Origin: Streptomyces sp. NBC_00286
Lineage (GTDB): Bacteria > Actinomycetota > Actinomycetes > Streptomycetales > Streptomycetaceae
Direction of reading: 5' to 3'
Assembly (NCBI RefSeq): GCF_036173125.1
Contig: NZ_CP108054.1
Span: forward strand, 5,919,001-5,983,000
Length of the DNA: 64,000 nucleotides
Positions 23,853-31,005 of this stretch are shown piece after piece. A program made the translations under genes and the position numbers. Position 1 is the stretch's first letter. Every line of letters starts with the position of its first letter. Under the pieces are notes generated by a model. The model worked only from the letters and a program-made list of their open reading frames with translations. It had not been told where the DNA came from and made no database searches.

Positions 23853-24772
23853 TGGACCTGACCATGCCGATCGTGATCGGTGCCGCCATCGGCCTGGGCG
23901 TCTACGTCCTCGTACGGGCCCTGATGCCGTCGAAGCGCAGCGCGGTTTCCCAGGTCGCGCGCATCGACGCGATGCGGGCGCGGGGCGCGGCGTACGAGTC
24001 CTCGCATCGCACCGCCGACGACGGGCGGCTGGGCAGCCTGCGGGCCGGAGTGGGCCAGCGCGTCGCCGAGTTCTATATGCAGCAGGGCTGGGAGCTGCGG
24101 TCGCTGCGGGCGGATCTGGCTGTTCTGGACCGGAGTTGGGAGAAGTTCCTCGCGACGAAGGTGCTGCTGGGGGCCGCGGGTCTGTTCTTCGGGCCGTTGC
24201 TGTTCGCCGTGGTGTGGACGCTGGGCGTGGGCAGCAGCCCGATCATCCCGGTCTGGCTGGCGCTGCTGTTCGCGGTGCTCTTCTTCTTCCTGCCGGATCT
24301 GGAGGTGCGGCGGGACGCGGCCGACAAGCGGCGCGACCTGCGGCGCGTGATCGGCGCGTATCTGGACCTGGTGTCGATGAGCCTGGCGGGTGGCCGCGGT
24401 CTCCCGGAGGCCCTGATGGCCGCCGCCGAGATCTCCGACGGCTGGGCGACCCAGCGGATCCGTAACGCGCTGTCCGACGCCCGGATCACCGGTATCAGCC
24501 AGTGGCAGGCGCTCGGTTCGCTCGGCGAGGAGCTGGGCGTCGAGGAACTCAAGGACCTGTCGGCGTCGTTGGCGCTCGTCGCGGACGACGGCGCGAAGGT
24601 CCGCGAGTCCCTCGCCTCGCGTGCCGAGACGATGCGGCACCGCGAACTCGCCGATATCGAGGGCAGTGCGGGGGAGAAGTCGCAGTCGATGCTTGTGGCG
24701 CAGCTGCTGCTGTGTGCGGGGTTCCTCGTGTTCCTGATCTTTCCGGCCGCGATGCGTGTGTTCCAAGTCTGA
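23852..24772 (+). CDS. tadC: TadC inner-membrane platform protein
   Basis: 306 residues from ATG 23852, overlapping the tadB stop (TGATG); an open frame to 23672 exists but only as out-of-frame tadB sequence. Membrane segments occur at the start (IVIGAAIGLGVYVLVRALM), near 120-155 (GLFFGPLLFAVVWTLGVGSS, LALLFAVLFFFLP) and at the end (LVAQLLLCAGFLVFLIFPAA), around a T2SSF domain (LVSMSLAGGRGLPEALMAAA). Paired with TadB it anchors the TadA motor. Confidence 0.88.
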   Translation: MDLTMPIVIGAAIGLGVYVLVRALMPSKRSAVSQVARIDAMRARGAAYESSHRTADDGRLGSLRAGVGQRVAEFYMQQGWELRSLRADLAVLDRSWEKFLATKVLLGAAGLFFGPLLFAVVWTLGVGSSPIIPVWLALLFAVLFFFLPDLEVRRDAADKRRDLRRVIGAYLDLVSMSLAGGRGLPEALMAAAEISDGWATQRIRNALSDARITGISQWQALGSLGEELGVEELKDLSASLALVADDGAKVRESLASRAETMRHRELADIEGSAGEKSQSMLVAQLLLCAGFLVFLIFPAAMRVFQV

Positions 24773-24814
24773 CGCCGACCACTACTTTCGAGATCACTGA
24801 GAGGACAACTCACC

Positions 24815-25066
24815 ATGAACGGACGGAACTTCAGCACCGGGATCCCGGGGGTGGACTTCCTGATCACCTTCCTCCAGGGGAGGGTGCAGCGCGCCCGCTC
24901 CGGGGAGCTCGACCGGGGGGCCTCCGCGGTGGAGTGGGTCATTATTTCGGCGGTTGTCGTGGCGATCGTGGGTGTGGTGGCTGCGATCATCAACGAGGCG
25001 TTGGGTGATGGCGCCAACAAGGTGAAGGACTGCATCGAGGGCGCTGACGCGGGCAACACCTGCTGA
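24815..25066 (+). CDS. flp: Flp-type major pilin
   Basis: 83 residues. RGASAVEWVIISAVVVAIVG fits a class IV pilin: cleavage after Gly leaves Ala at +1 and Glu at +5, followed by a hydrophobic helix. The leader is long (about 35 residues) and basic, as in actinobacterial Flp pilins, and the mature part is only about 48 residues, with two cysteines (KDCIEGADAGNTC) that may form a disulfide. The prepilin peptidase at 36109-36825 is the likely processing enzyme. Confidence 0.85.
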   Translation: MNGRNFSTGIPGVDFLITFLQGRVQRARSGELDRGASAVEWVIISAVVVAIVGVVAAIINEALGDGANKVKDCIEGADAGNTC

Positions 25067-25099
25067 TTTCTTCCATTTCACATCCATACGGGGTTGCTG

Positions 25100-25540
25100 G
25101 TGAGCGTACGAAGCTGGGTACGCCGCCGGGTGGAGGCCGCCTCCGCCCGCGGCGACTCCGGCATGACCGCAATCGAGTTCGTGCTGCTCACGCCCGTACT
25201 CTTCTTCATGATCTTCGCGACGGTGCAGTTCGCGCTGTACTTCTTCGCCGACCATGTGGCCCAGGCGGCGGCGCAGGCGGGCGCGCGGAAGGCGCGCGCG
25301 ACGGCGGATGAGCAGCCGGGCGCCTGGCGGGGCGAGGCGCAGGACGTGGTCGACAGCTATATCGCGCAGCTGGGGCCGCAGTTGGTCCTCGCTCCCGACG
25401 TGACGATGCTCCAGCCGGAGGAGAACACGGTGGGCGTGGAGATCACGGCCAAGGTGCCGACGGTCTTTCCCGGCCTTGATTTCACGGTGCACGCGGAGTC
25501 GTCGGGGCCGGTGGAGCGGTTCGTGGAGGACGTGGATTAG
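25100..25540 (+). CDS. TadE-like pseudopilin
   Basis: 146 residues from GTG 25100; a TTG six bases upstream is an alternative. A basic leader and then GDSGMTAIEFVLLTPVLFFM give the TadE pattern, with a Glu five residues into a hydrophobic helix. The C-terminal ~100 residues form a small extracellular beta domain (VGVEITAKVPTVFPGLDFTV). Minor pilins of this type start or regulate assembly of the Flp fibre. The next gene starts directly after the stop. Confidence 0.83.
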   Translation: MSVRSWVRRRVEAASARGDSGMTAIEFVLLTPVLFFMIFATVQFALYFFADHVAQAAAQAGARKARATADEQPGAWRGEAQDVVDSYIAQLGPQLVLAPDVTMLQPEENTVGVEITAKVPTVFPGLDFTVHAESSGPVERFVEDVD

Positions 25541-25993
25541 GTGCGCTCTTTCGGCATGCTCGCTTTTGTACGGGCTCGGGTGCGGGTCCTGGCTTCCCGG
25601 GACCGGGACCGTGGGTTGTCCACGATCGAGGTGGTCATCCTCGCCCCCGTGATGATCATGTTCATCCTCCTGCTGGTGGCCTTCGGGCAAGTGGTGGACG
25701 GGCGGGGGGCCTTGGACGGGGCCGCCCGGGACGCGGCCCGCGCGGGTTCGATCCAGAAGGACCACGCCACGGCGATGGCGGAGGCGCGAAAAGCCGCGGA
25801 GGCCAACCTCGATGACGTCTGCTCGGGCCCGGTGACGGTGAACCAGACCAGCGAGGGCTTCATACCCGACACGATCTTCACGGTCGAGGTGAGCTGCGAG
25901 ATACGTGGCCTCGCGATGATCGGCGTGGACATCCCCACGACGCTGACGGCCAGCTTCAGCTCGCCGCTCGACCCGTTCCGGAGGACGGCGTGA
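25541..25993 (+). CDS. second TadE/TadF-like pseudopilin
   Basis: 150 residues, GTG start directly following the previous stop. The sequence DRGLSTIEVVILAPVMIMFI again shows the pilin-type Glu in a hydrophobic helix. GALDGAARDAARAGSIQ and a C-terminal domain with two cysteines (DDVCSGPVTV and EVSCEIRGLA) follow, which fits a disulfide-bonded TadE/F pseudopilin. Its stop overlaps the next start (GTGA). Confidence 0.82.
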   Translation: MRSFGMLAFVRARVRVLASRDRDRGLSTIEVVILAPVMIMFILLLVAFGQVVDGRGALDGAARDAARAGSIQKDHATAMAEARKAAEANLDDVCSGPVTVNQTSEGFIPDTIFTVEVSCEIRGLAMIGVDIPTTLTASFSSPLDPFRRTA

Positions 25994-26472
25994 CGCTGCG
26001 TTCTGCTGTACGCGGATGGGATGTGCGTGTTTGGATTGCGGCCCGCCGGGACCGTATGGACGACCGGGGCTCGGGTGCCGGCGCGGTCATCATCTTCGCG
26101 CTCGTGTTCCTGTCCCTGTCGGCCTTCGTCATCGACGGCGGTCTGTCGATCTCCAAGCGGGAACGTGCCGCCGACATCGCGGAACAGGCCGCCCGCTACG
26201 CCGCCCAGGACATCGACCTCGAAGCCCTCTACGACAACGAGGCCGGCCCCGCCCCCATCCTCTTCGAGAACTGCAACGCCCGCGTGAAGGCCTTCGCCAA
26301 CGAAATGGGCATGTCCGGCGCGGACATCGGCGCCACGCACTGCGTGGCCGCGAACGCGGACGAGGTGGAGGTCGAGGTCCAGCTCACGTACTCCCCCGTC
26401 TTCACGGGCATGTTGTACGGCGGAGACGTGATCGTCCACGGCCAGGCGGTGGCGGAGAACCAGGTCGGCTGA
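25990..26472 (+). CDS. TadG-like (Tad domain) membrane protein
   Basis: 160 residues, GTG start overlapping the previous stop. After a basic N-terminus, SGAGAVIIFALVFLSLSAFV is a single membrane helix followed by DGGLSISKRERAADIAEQAA, the signature of the putative Flp pilus-assembly TadE/G-like N-terminal domain. The external domain holds two cysteines (ENCNARVKAF and THCVAANADE). It is shorter than proteobacterial TadG, lacking the von Willebrand-type region, as is common in actinobacteria. Last clear gene of the Tad operon. Confidence 0.78.
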   Translation: MTLRSAVRGWDVRVWIAARRDRMDDRGSGAGAVIIFALVFLSLSAFVIDGGLSISKRERAADIAEQAARYAAQDIDLEALYDNEAGPAPILFENCNARVKAFANEMGMSGADIGATHCVAANADEVEVEVQLTYSPVFTGMLYGGDVIVHGQAVAENQVG

Positions 26473-26495
26473 GTAGGAGCCAGGGGGCACAGCGA

Positions 26496-26812
26496 GTGAT
26501 CAAGAAGCCGACATCGAACGGATCAGGGAGTGTGCTCGGGCGCTGAAACGCGTCCATGACACCTTTGAGAAGCGAGGCAACCCGGCTGAGGGATACGGCG
26601 TGGCGGAGATCGGCGCACAGAAGCTCCTGGACGCCTTCGAGGAGTTCGACAGCAACTGGAAGATCCGCCGCAGGAAGCTCACTGAGGAGTTGAAGACCCT
26701 GCACGAGATCACCAAGGCGGCCGCGGACTCGTACGAGCAGCTCGACCACGAGCTCGCCGAGGCACTGAGGCGTGAGGACAAGCAAGGATCGGGAACTGGG
26801 GGCAGAAAGTGA
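26496..26812 (+). pseudogene. WXG-like small protein gene with a lost start codon
   Basis: One frame is open from 26498 to TGA 26810-26812 and encodes ~104 residues (begins DQEADIERIRECARALKRVH) similar along its length to the intact 28042-28380 protein, including FDSNW against FESNW. There is no ATG, GTG or TTG at its head. A GTG at 26496, eight bases after GGGGG, is out of frame by one base and stops after 16 codons; adding one G would restore GTG GAT CAA. Either a one-base deletion has silenced it, or translation begins at GTG 26600 and makes only 70 residues. Confidence 0.6.
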
Positions 26813-26839
26813 GCGGGCCCCGCCGTCCGGGTCCGACGG

Positions 26840-27028
26840 ATGACCCGGCAGGACGCCGAGGAGGAGTCCGAGCACGCCCACACCTCCCTCTCGGTGGAGT
26901 ACCACGTCCCCGTCCCCGGCACGGCGGCCTTCCTGCTGCTCACCTTTTCCACCCCCCTGGAGCCGGTCGCCGACGCGATGGCCGACCTCTTCGACGCGAT
27001 CACCGGTTCGCTGACCTGGACGGAGTGA
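26840..27028 (+). CDS. C-terminal fragment related to the 4154 protein
   Basis: 62 residues, whose second half (EYHVPVPGTAAFLLLTFSTP and LFDAITGSLTWTE) matches the C-terminal end of the 4154-4801 protein. The first ~150 residues of the family are missing and the WXG-like gene ends only 27 bases upstream, so this is a deletion product. It might still be made: its stop overlaps the GTG of the next gene (GTGA), which keeps an operon-like junction. Confidence 0.5.
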   Translation: MTRQDAEEESEHAHTSLSVEYHVPVPGTAAFLLLTFSTPLEPVADAMADLFDAITGSLTWTE

Positions 27029-27627
27029 TCACACCCATGACCGACGACCTCTCGAACCTCGGCCTGGAGTGTTCGGAGGACTGGGTGCCCTTCCCCGTCG
27101 CCGACACCGTGGACCTGGACTACTGGGCCACGTACCAGGCGGAGGAACTCGCCGCGCGCTACGCGCAGGACGGCAAAAAGGGCGACGCCCGCGTCCTGGC
27201 ACGGGACCTCAAACGCGCCGCGGCAGACAGCCGTACCCGCGACCCCCTCGCGGCCTTCGGCTGGTACGTGAGCGGCCACAACTCGGTGGCCGCCATCCTC
27301 GAACTCGACGCCATCCATCCGGACGCTTCGGTCCCCGACGTCACGCTCTCCTGGCTGACCGAGCACATGACCATCCGGGACTTCGGCGAATCGGACGTGC
27401 GCGAGGTACGGCTGCCGCTCGGCGACGCCGTACGCATCCGGCAGAACTTCATCGGCGAGAAGAAACGGCTGCTCGCAGCCCGCCCCGTGATCCGCACTCT
27501 CTTCTACGGCGTCCGTCCGGAGAACACGGAGGTGGCGATCACCATGGCGATGTCCTGGACCGAGTCGATCCTCGATGAGCCTGCCGAGCAGATGGCCGAC
27601 AACATCGCGCGGACACTTTCGCTCTGA
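27025..27627 (+). CDS. unknown protein, same layout as the 4154 protein
   Basis: 200 residues from GTG 27025 (GTGA overlap with the previous stop); ATG 27037 is an alternative. It is soluble and acidic, opening LGLECSEDWVPFPVADTVDL and ending in EVAITMAMSWTESILDEPAE. Size, an early ExW-F motif and a late aromatic/hydrophobic strand pair resemble the 4154-4801 protein. Both lie beside WXG/type VII-like genes, which supports a shared but unknown role. It ends in a triplicated TGA-containing repeat. Confidence 0.62.
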   Translation: MITPMTDDLSNLGLECSEDWVPFPVADTVDLDYWATYQAEELAARYAQDGKKGDARVLARDLKRAAADSRTRDPLAAFGWYVSGHNSVAAILELDAIHPDASVPDVTLSWLTEHMTIRDFGESDVREVRLPLGDAVRIRQNFIGEKKRLLAARPVIRTLFYGVRPENTEVAITMAMSWTESILDEPAEQMADNIARTLSL

Positions 27628-27660
27628 CGCCGTTGCTCTGACGCCGTTGCTCTGACGCCC
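27621..27660. repeat. 14-bp tandem repeat carrying the stop codon
   Basis: GCTCTGACGCCGTT occurs twice in full and once in part (27621-27634, 27635-27648, 27649-27658). Each copy has the CTC-TGA of the 27025 gene end, so the stop is present three times. Confidence 0.8.
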
Positions 27661-27775
27661 GGCTGGACCCCTTCGAGAGGAAGACGTGAGGGCGGCGGGG
27701 ACGTGGTGGTCAGAGGCCGTGCCCTCGCCTATACCAAGGTCGAGGCCGGCTGGCCGCCGCCACTCGGCCCTCAGG

Positions 27776-28042
27776 TCACTCGGGCTTCCACTGGGTGGCC
27801 GTGAGCACGTACGTCCATAGATTGTCGTTCTCCGTCTCCTTGTTGACCTTGGAGATCCACAGGCAGCTGACGGCGCCCTCGCTCGACTCGATGCAGATGC
27901 CTGTGTAGGCCTTGAGAAGTGAGTCGTCCCTGATCTTGCTCAGGGCGATCGGGTTGGGGAGTGCGGCCCCGCGGGCGGCGTCGCGGCACGCGGCAGGGGT
28001 GGGGCGGCTTTCGGTGGGGGTGCTGAAGGAACCGAGGGCGCC
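27776..28042 (-). pseudogene. coding-like frame without a start, downstream of the WXG-like gene
   Basis: The minus frame from 28042 to TGA 27776-27778 reads 88 residues of protein-like sequence (RDDSLLKAYTGICIESSEGA, CLWISKVNKETENDNLWTYV) with good codon use and three cysteines. Going upstream, this frame overlaps the WXG-like gene in Arg/Gly sequence and meets no start codon in the first 40 codons checked. It is probably the end of a secreted or lipoprotein gene whose front has been lost or frameshifted. Confidence 0.5.
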
Positions 28043-28380
28043 TATTTGTCGCTGCCGCCTTTTCCGCCCCCGCCCTTCTCCTTGGTCTTCACACCATCCC
28101 GGACCTTCTTCGCCAGGTCGTCGTCGAGCTTCTTGAACTCGCGCACGACGGCGTCGGACATGTCGGCCAGCGCGTCAAGCTGCTGGTTGATGTCCTCGCG
28201 GCCGTCCTCCCAGTTCGACTCGAACTCTTCGAGCTTGTCGTAGACCCCACCGTCACCCACGTCGTCCCGGTAGGACTCGAAGAGCTTCTTGGTGTGGTTC
28301 ATACGCTGCTTGATGTCACGCAGCCGGCTCCCGTAGTCCTCCATCTCAGTGAGCGGAAGCGCGAGGTCGGGCTTGGCCAT
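28042..28380 (-). CDS. WXG100/ESX-like small helical protein
   Basis: 112 residues, two helices around a FESNWEDGRE turn: RLRDIKQRMNHTKKLFESYR before it and QQLDALADMSDAVVREFKKL after it, then a Lys/Gly tail. The size, hairpin and Trp at the turn are as in WXG100-type type VII substrates or their partners, though the motif is W-E-D rather than W-x-G. No secretion ATPase gene is present in the window. The 26498-26812 frame is a paralogue facing it. Confidence 0.68.
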   Translation of the reverse strand: MAKPDLALPLTEMEDYGSRLRDIKQRMNHTKKLFESYRDDVGDGGVYDKLEEFESNWEDGREDINQQLDALADMSDAVVREFKKLDDDLAKKVRDGVKTKEKGGGGKGGSDK

Positions 28381-28470
28381 GTCTTCGATCCCCCTGTGGT
28401 GTGCGTGGCGGCTACGGACTCTTCAGAACGTACGTGTGAAAGTACCGCATCGGTCTGACAGGCGGGGCTT

Positions 28471-28587
28471 GTGGCGTTGACGCAGGTGATCCGTCGAGCG
28501 GCGGCGGAAGATCTGGGAAACCTGCACAGCATTCACCGCGAGGTCATGCGGAACCTGAATATCTGTCACACCTGTTTTGCGGCATGA
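28471..28587 (+). CDS. possible 38-residue CxxC peptide
   Basis: GTG 28471 to TGA 28585-28587 encodes 38 residues: an amphipathic helix (TQVIRRAAAEDLGNLHSIHR) and then NICHTCFAA with a CxxC pair at the end. GGCGGGG precedes the start with very short spacing. It resembles a real small protein more than the other frames here; the rest of 28381-28873 holds nothing else that can be supported. Confidence 0.3.
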   Translation: MALTQVIRRAAAEDLGNLHSIHREVMRNLNICHTCFAA

Positions 28588-28873
28588 GGCTTTGGCGGTT
28601 GGATGTCCGGCTTGGAAACCTGGTGGCAACTATTGTGCGTGCAGCGGCGTGGACGGGTGTGTGAAGGAGTTGGTGTATTCGGTGAGTTGGTCGTCACGGG
28701 TGTGAAGCCGGGCATCGGAATGCGTCCCGCAGGGGCGGGGAGCGGCTGGCCGTGCATTCGTAGGCGTGCTTTGATCCTGCGCACGGCGTGAGTTGCTGGG
28801 AATGGTTCCCGGTTTTTGGGAATCGGGCGAACTCCGCCATCGGGAAATTCACATCCGAAGGGAAACGCGCGCC

Positions 28874-29077
28874 ATGAACTTCACCCCCCAGGTTGAAACC
28901 GCAGAGCTCTCCGACACCGGCTTGGACAACGTGTCCGGCGGCCTCGCGGGCGGTGTGTCCGGCGGTGGCCTTCTCCAGGCCGGGCCCGTCAACGTCGACG
29001 TCTGCGCCGACGCCTTTGGCGCGGCCTCGGCCGACGGTGTCGTGGCAGGCGTGAGCGTTCACGCCGGCGCGCACTGA
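28874..29077 (+). CDS. double-glycine leader peptide, RiPP/bacteriocin-like precursor
   Basis: 67 residues from ATG 28874, with GAAGGGAA upstream. The leader ends ELSDTGLDNVSGG, the acidic LSxxxLDxVSGG pattern recognised by C39-peptidase ABC exporters and by some peptide-modifying systems. The predicted 44-residue core is Gly/Ala/Val rich with one Cys (NVDVCADAF) and several Ser residues, so a ring-rich lanthipeptide is unlikely. A strong terminator follows at once, making it monocistronic. No modification enzyme, protease or transporter gene is nearby; it may be processed by genes elsewhere. Confidence 0.6.
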   Translation: MNFTPQVETAELSDTGLDNVSGGLAGGVSGGGLLQAGPVNVDVCADAFGAASADGVVAGVSVHAGAH

Positions 29078-29147
29078 CGGAGCGGGTGCCGCAGGCCCCG
29101 GGTCGCCTGGGTGCTGTCGGCGAATCCTCCCCGGGCAGGTGGTCGTT

Positions 29148-29191
29148 CGCGGGAATGTGACACTCGCGGGGGTGAGTGTCACATTCCCGCG
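29148..29191 (+). terminator. 18-bp perfect hairpin after the leader-peptide gene
   Basis: CGCGGGAATGTGACACTC pairs perfectly with GAGTGTCACATTCCCGCG around an 8-base loop, 70 bases after the peptide gene stop and before the convergent DUF397 gene. It is the strongest hairpin seen in this part of the window. Confidence 0.8.
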
Positions 29192-29283
29192 ATTGCCTAC
29201 CGGGAGCGGCGGTGTCGGGAGATGCGCCCGCAATGTCGCCCGGATTCGCCAATAGCAGCCGACTGATCCGGGGCCCGTCGCAG

Positions 29284-29487
29284 TTACGTTGCAGGGGTGG
29301 CCAGGGCTCCGGAGCGTATGGAGTGGAGGAGATTGGCCAGGGGGGTGGGGGTGGTGGTGAGTTGGGTGGTGGGGGTGTCGCTTTCGCGGAGGTGGATCGT
29401 GGTGGGGGTGGAGGCGAGTTCGACGCAGGCGTTGCCTTCACCGCCGCCGGAGAAGGACGACTTCTGCCAGTTGTCGGGGGTGGTCAT
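29284..29487 (-). CDS. DUF397 protein
   Basis: 67 residues with the family signature WQKSSFSGGGEGNACVELA followed by IHLRESDTP. DUF397 proteins accompany Scr1-type XRE regulators in Streptomyces and are proposed to act as their partner (toxin-like or modulator) in developmental and antibiotic control. Here it lies nine bases after such a regulator, so the two form one unit. The C-terminal ~25 residues are Thr/Pro rich. Confidence 0.88.
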   Translation of the reverse strand: MTTPDNWQKSSFSGGGEGNACVELASTPTTIHLRESDTPTTQLTTTPTPLANLLHSIRSGALATPAT

Positions 29488-29495
29488 GCTCTACC

Positions 29496-30347
29496 TCACA
29501 GTTCCGTTGCCAACTGGTGGATGAAGTCACGCGACCGCTTCGGATCGAGCGACACCGCCTCCACTTTACGGAAAAGCGTTCGAAAGTGGTTGAGTTGGGC
29601 GGCGGAATCGATGAACGTGGTGCCGTGCGGTGCGTCGCGAACAATCGTGTCCAACTGGGGAACGGCACCTCCCGCGTACACCATGGTGCTACCGGCTCCG
29701 GCGAATCCGTCCAGGTTGAACGGGATGACGCGGACCGTGACGTGATCCGCTTCGGACGTCGTCAGGATGCGGTCGAGCTGTGCTCGTGCGGCGGCACGGT
29801 CACCCACCCTGATCCGTAGCGCTGCTTCGTGGATGACCGTCTCGTACGGGATCGGCCGACTTCCCTCGATGATCGCGCGCCGTCGCATCCTGTGACTCAC
29901 GCACGCGTCGAGCTCGCTCCGAGGTAGTTCGGGCGTTGTGAACGAGAAGAGCGCGCGAGCGTAGTCCTCCGTCTGAAGCAGCCCGGGAACATGGAGGAAC
30001 TCCACATCGCGGCGGAACTTGGCGTGGTGCTCCAGTTCGGAGAGGTCGAGGAACGGTGTGGGCAGGGAGCCTCGGTACTCCTCCCACCAGCCGCGCGTCC
30101 GGTCGGTTGCCATGGCCACCAGCGCCGCGATCAACTCGTCGTCTGTGCAGGCGTAGTGAGCGGCGAGGCGGCGTACGCGTTCCTCGCTGACGCCGGCGAT
30201 ACCGAACTCGATCTGGCTCATCTGGACGGAATCCGCCCCGAGCAGTACGGCCGCCTCGCGCGCCTTGAGCCCTGCGGCTTCTCGCAGTTTTCGCAGCTCG
30301 ATGCCCAGCCGTACCTGGCGTGCGGTGGGCTGCCGTCGACGCGGCAT
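29496..30347 (-). CDS. XRE-family regulator with DUF5753 (Scr1-type)
   Basis: 283 residues from ATG 30347, preceded by GAGGAGGA. Residues ~10-70 are an HTH (LRKLREAAGLKAREAAVLLG, VQMSQIEFGIAGVSEERVRR); the rest is the DUF5753 domain (FLHVPGLLQTEDYARALF, RIRVGDRAAARAQLDRIL, VRVIPFNLDGFAGAGSTMVY). These WhiJ-like regulators are highly amplified in Streptomyces and bind DNA under control of a DUF397 partner, present here downstream. The gene is divergent from an ATPase gene that commonly belongs to the same locus type. Confidence 0.9.
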   Translation of the reverse strand: MPRRRQPTARQVRLGIELRKLREAAGLKAREAAVLLGADSVQMSQIEFGIAGVSEERVRRLAAHYACTDDELIAALVAMATDRTRGWWEEYRGSLPTPFLDLSELEHHAKFRRDVEFLHVPGLLQTEDYARALFSFTTPELPRSELDACVSHRMRRRAIIEGSRPIPYETVIHEAALRIRVGDRAAARAQLDRILTTSEADHVTVRVIPFNLDGFAGAGSTMVYAGGAVPQLDTIVRDAPHGTTFIDSAAQLNHFRTLFRKVEAVSLDPKRSRDFIHQLATEL

Positions 30348-30589
30348 GGACGTCCTCCTCGTTCCCAACTGCGGGGAAACAGTGACTCGTTCGGGGGGAA
30401 GATTACGGCAACGACTTGCATAGTCCTAAATTAAAGACCTACCGTCGGTCATGCGTCGCACACGCTGCGGAACCTCGGGGCTCCGAAAGTGCACCGCTCC
30501 GTCATGCCGTGACGGCTGCGGCCGAGCCATCGCCCGTCGACCGTGGCACCCCTCTCGCCAACTCCCCTTCCACCACACGGAGTTCACGC

Positions 30590-31003
30590 ATGCCCAAACC
30601 CATGGACGAGCCCTGGGAGTACACGCTCCACATCCCGCACGACGTTCGAGCCGTCACCGTCTGCCGACGCACCTTGCGCCTGATCCTCACCATCCACGGG
30701 CTGATCCGGCTATCCGAAGTCGCCGAGCTGCTGGTGACAGAGCTCGTCTCCAACTCCGTACGGCATACGAAAGGGCCCGCGTCCTTGCGCCTGCACTGGC
30801 GGGACGGAGTCCTGCGTATCGAGGCCTGGGACGCTGACCCTGAACCGCCGCCGCCTCCACGGGAGTTGGCGTACGCCGTCGACGCGGAGGCGGGGCGCGG
30901 TCTCGAACTCGTCCGCGCCTGCGCCGACGACTGGGGCTGGCATCCGTTGCGGCGCGGCGCCGACAAGGGCAAGTACGTGTGGTGCGACTTGCGGGCCGCG
31001 TAG
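30590..31003 (+). CDS. RsbW/AbaA-type ATP-binding protein
   Basis: 137 residues from ATG 30590; the longer frame is not protein-like. A GHKL ATPase core is seen: an N-box helix (EVAELLVTELVSNSVRHT), the G1 region around RIEAWDADPEPPPP and the G2 box EAGRGLELVRACADDWGW. Such stand-alone ATPases act as anti-sigma-like kinases or as members of conservon/WhiJ-type loci with XRE and DUF397 genes. Its end is two bases from the convergent 31006 gene stop. Confidence 0.85.
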   Translation: MPKPMDEPWEYTLHIPHDVRAVTVCRRTLRLILTIHGLIRLSEVAELLVTELVSNSVRHTKGPASLRLHWRDGVLRIEAWDADPEPPPPPRELAYAVDAEAGRGLELVRACADDWGWHPLRRGADKGKYVWCDLRAA

Positions 31004-31005
31004 CG

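Noticed and set aside
26809..27024. GTG at 26809 overlapping the WXG-like gene stop, in frame with the 27025 gene
   Set aside because: The added 72 residues are Arg/Pro/Gly shadow sequence, while another frame in the same place matches the 4154 family.
28603..28791. 62-codon plus-strand frame and 72-codon minus-strand frame in the gap before the leader-peptide gene
   Set aside because: No ribosome sites and no protein-like pattern; both look like chance open frames.
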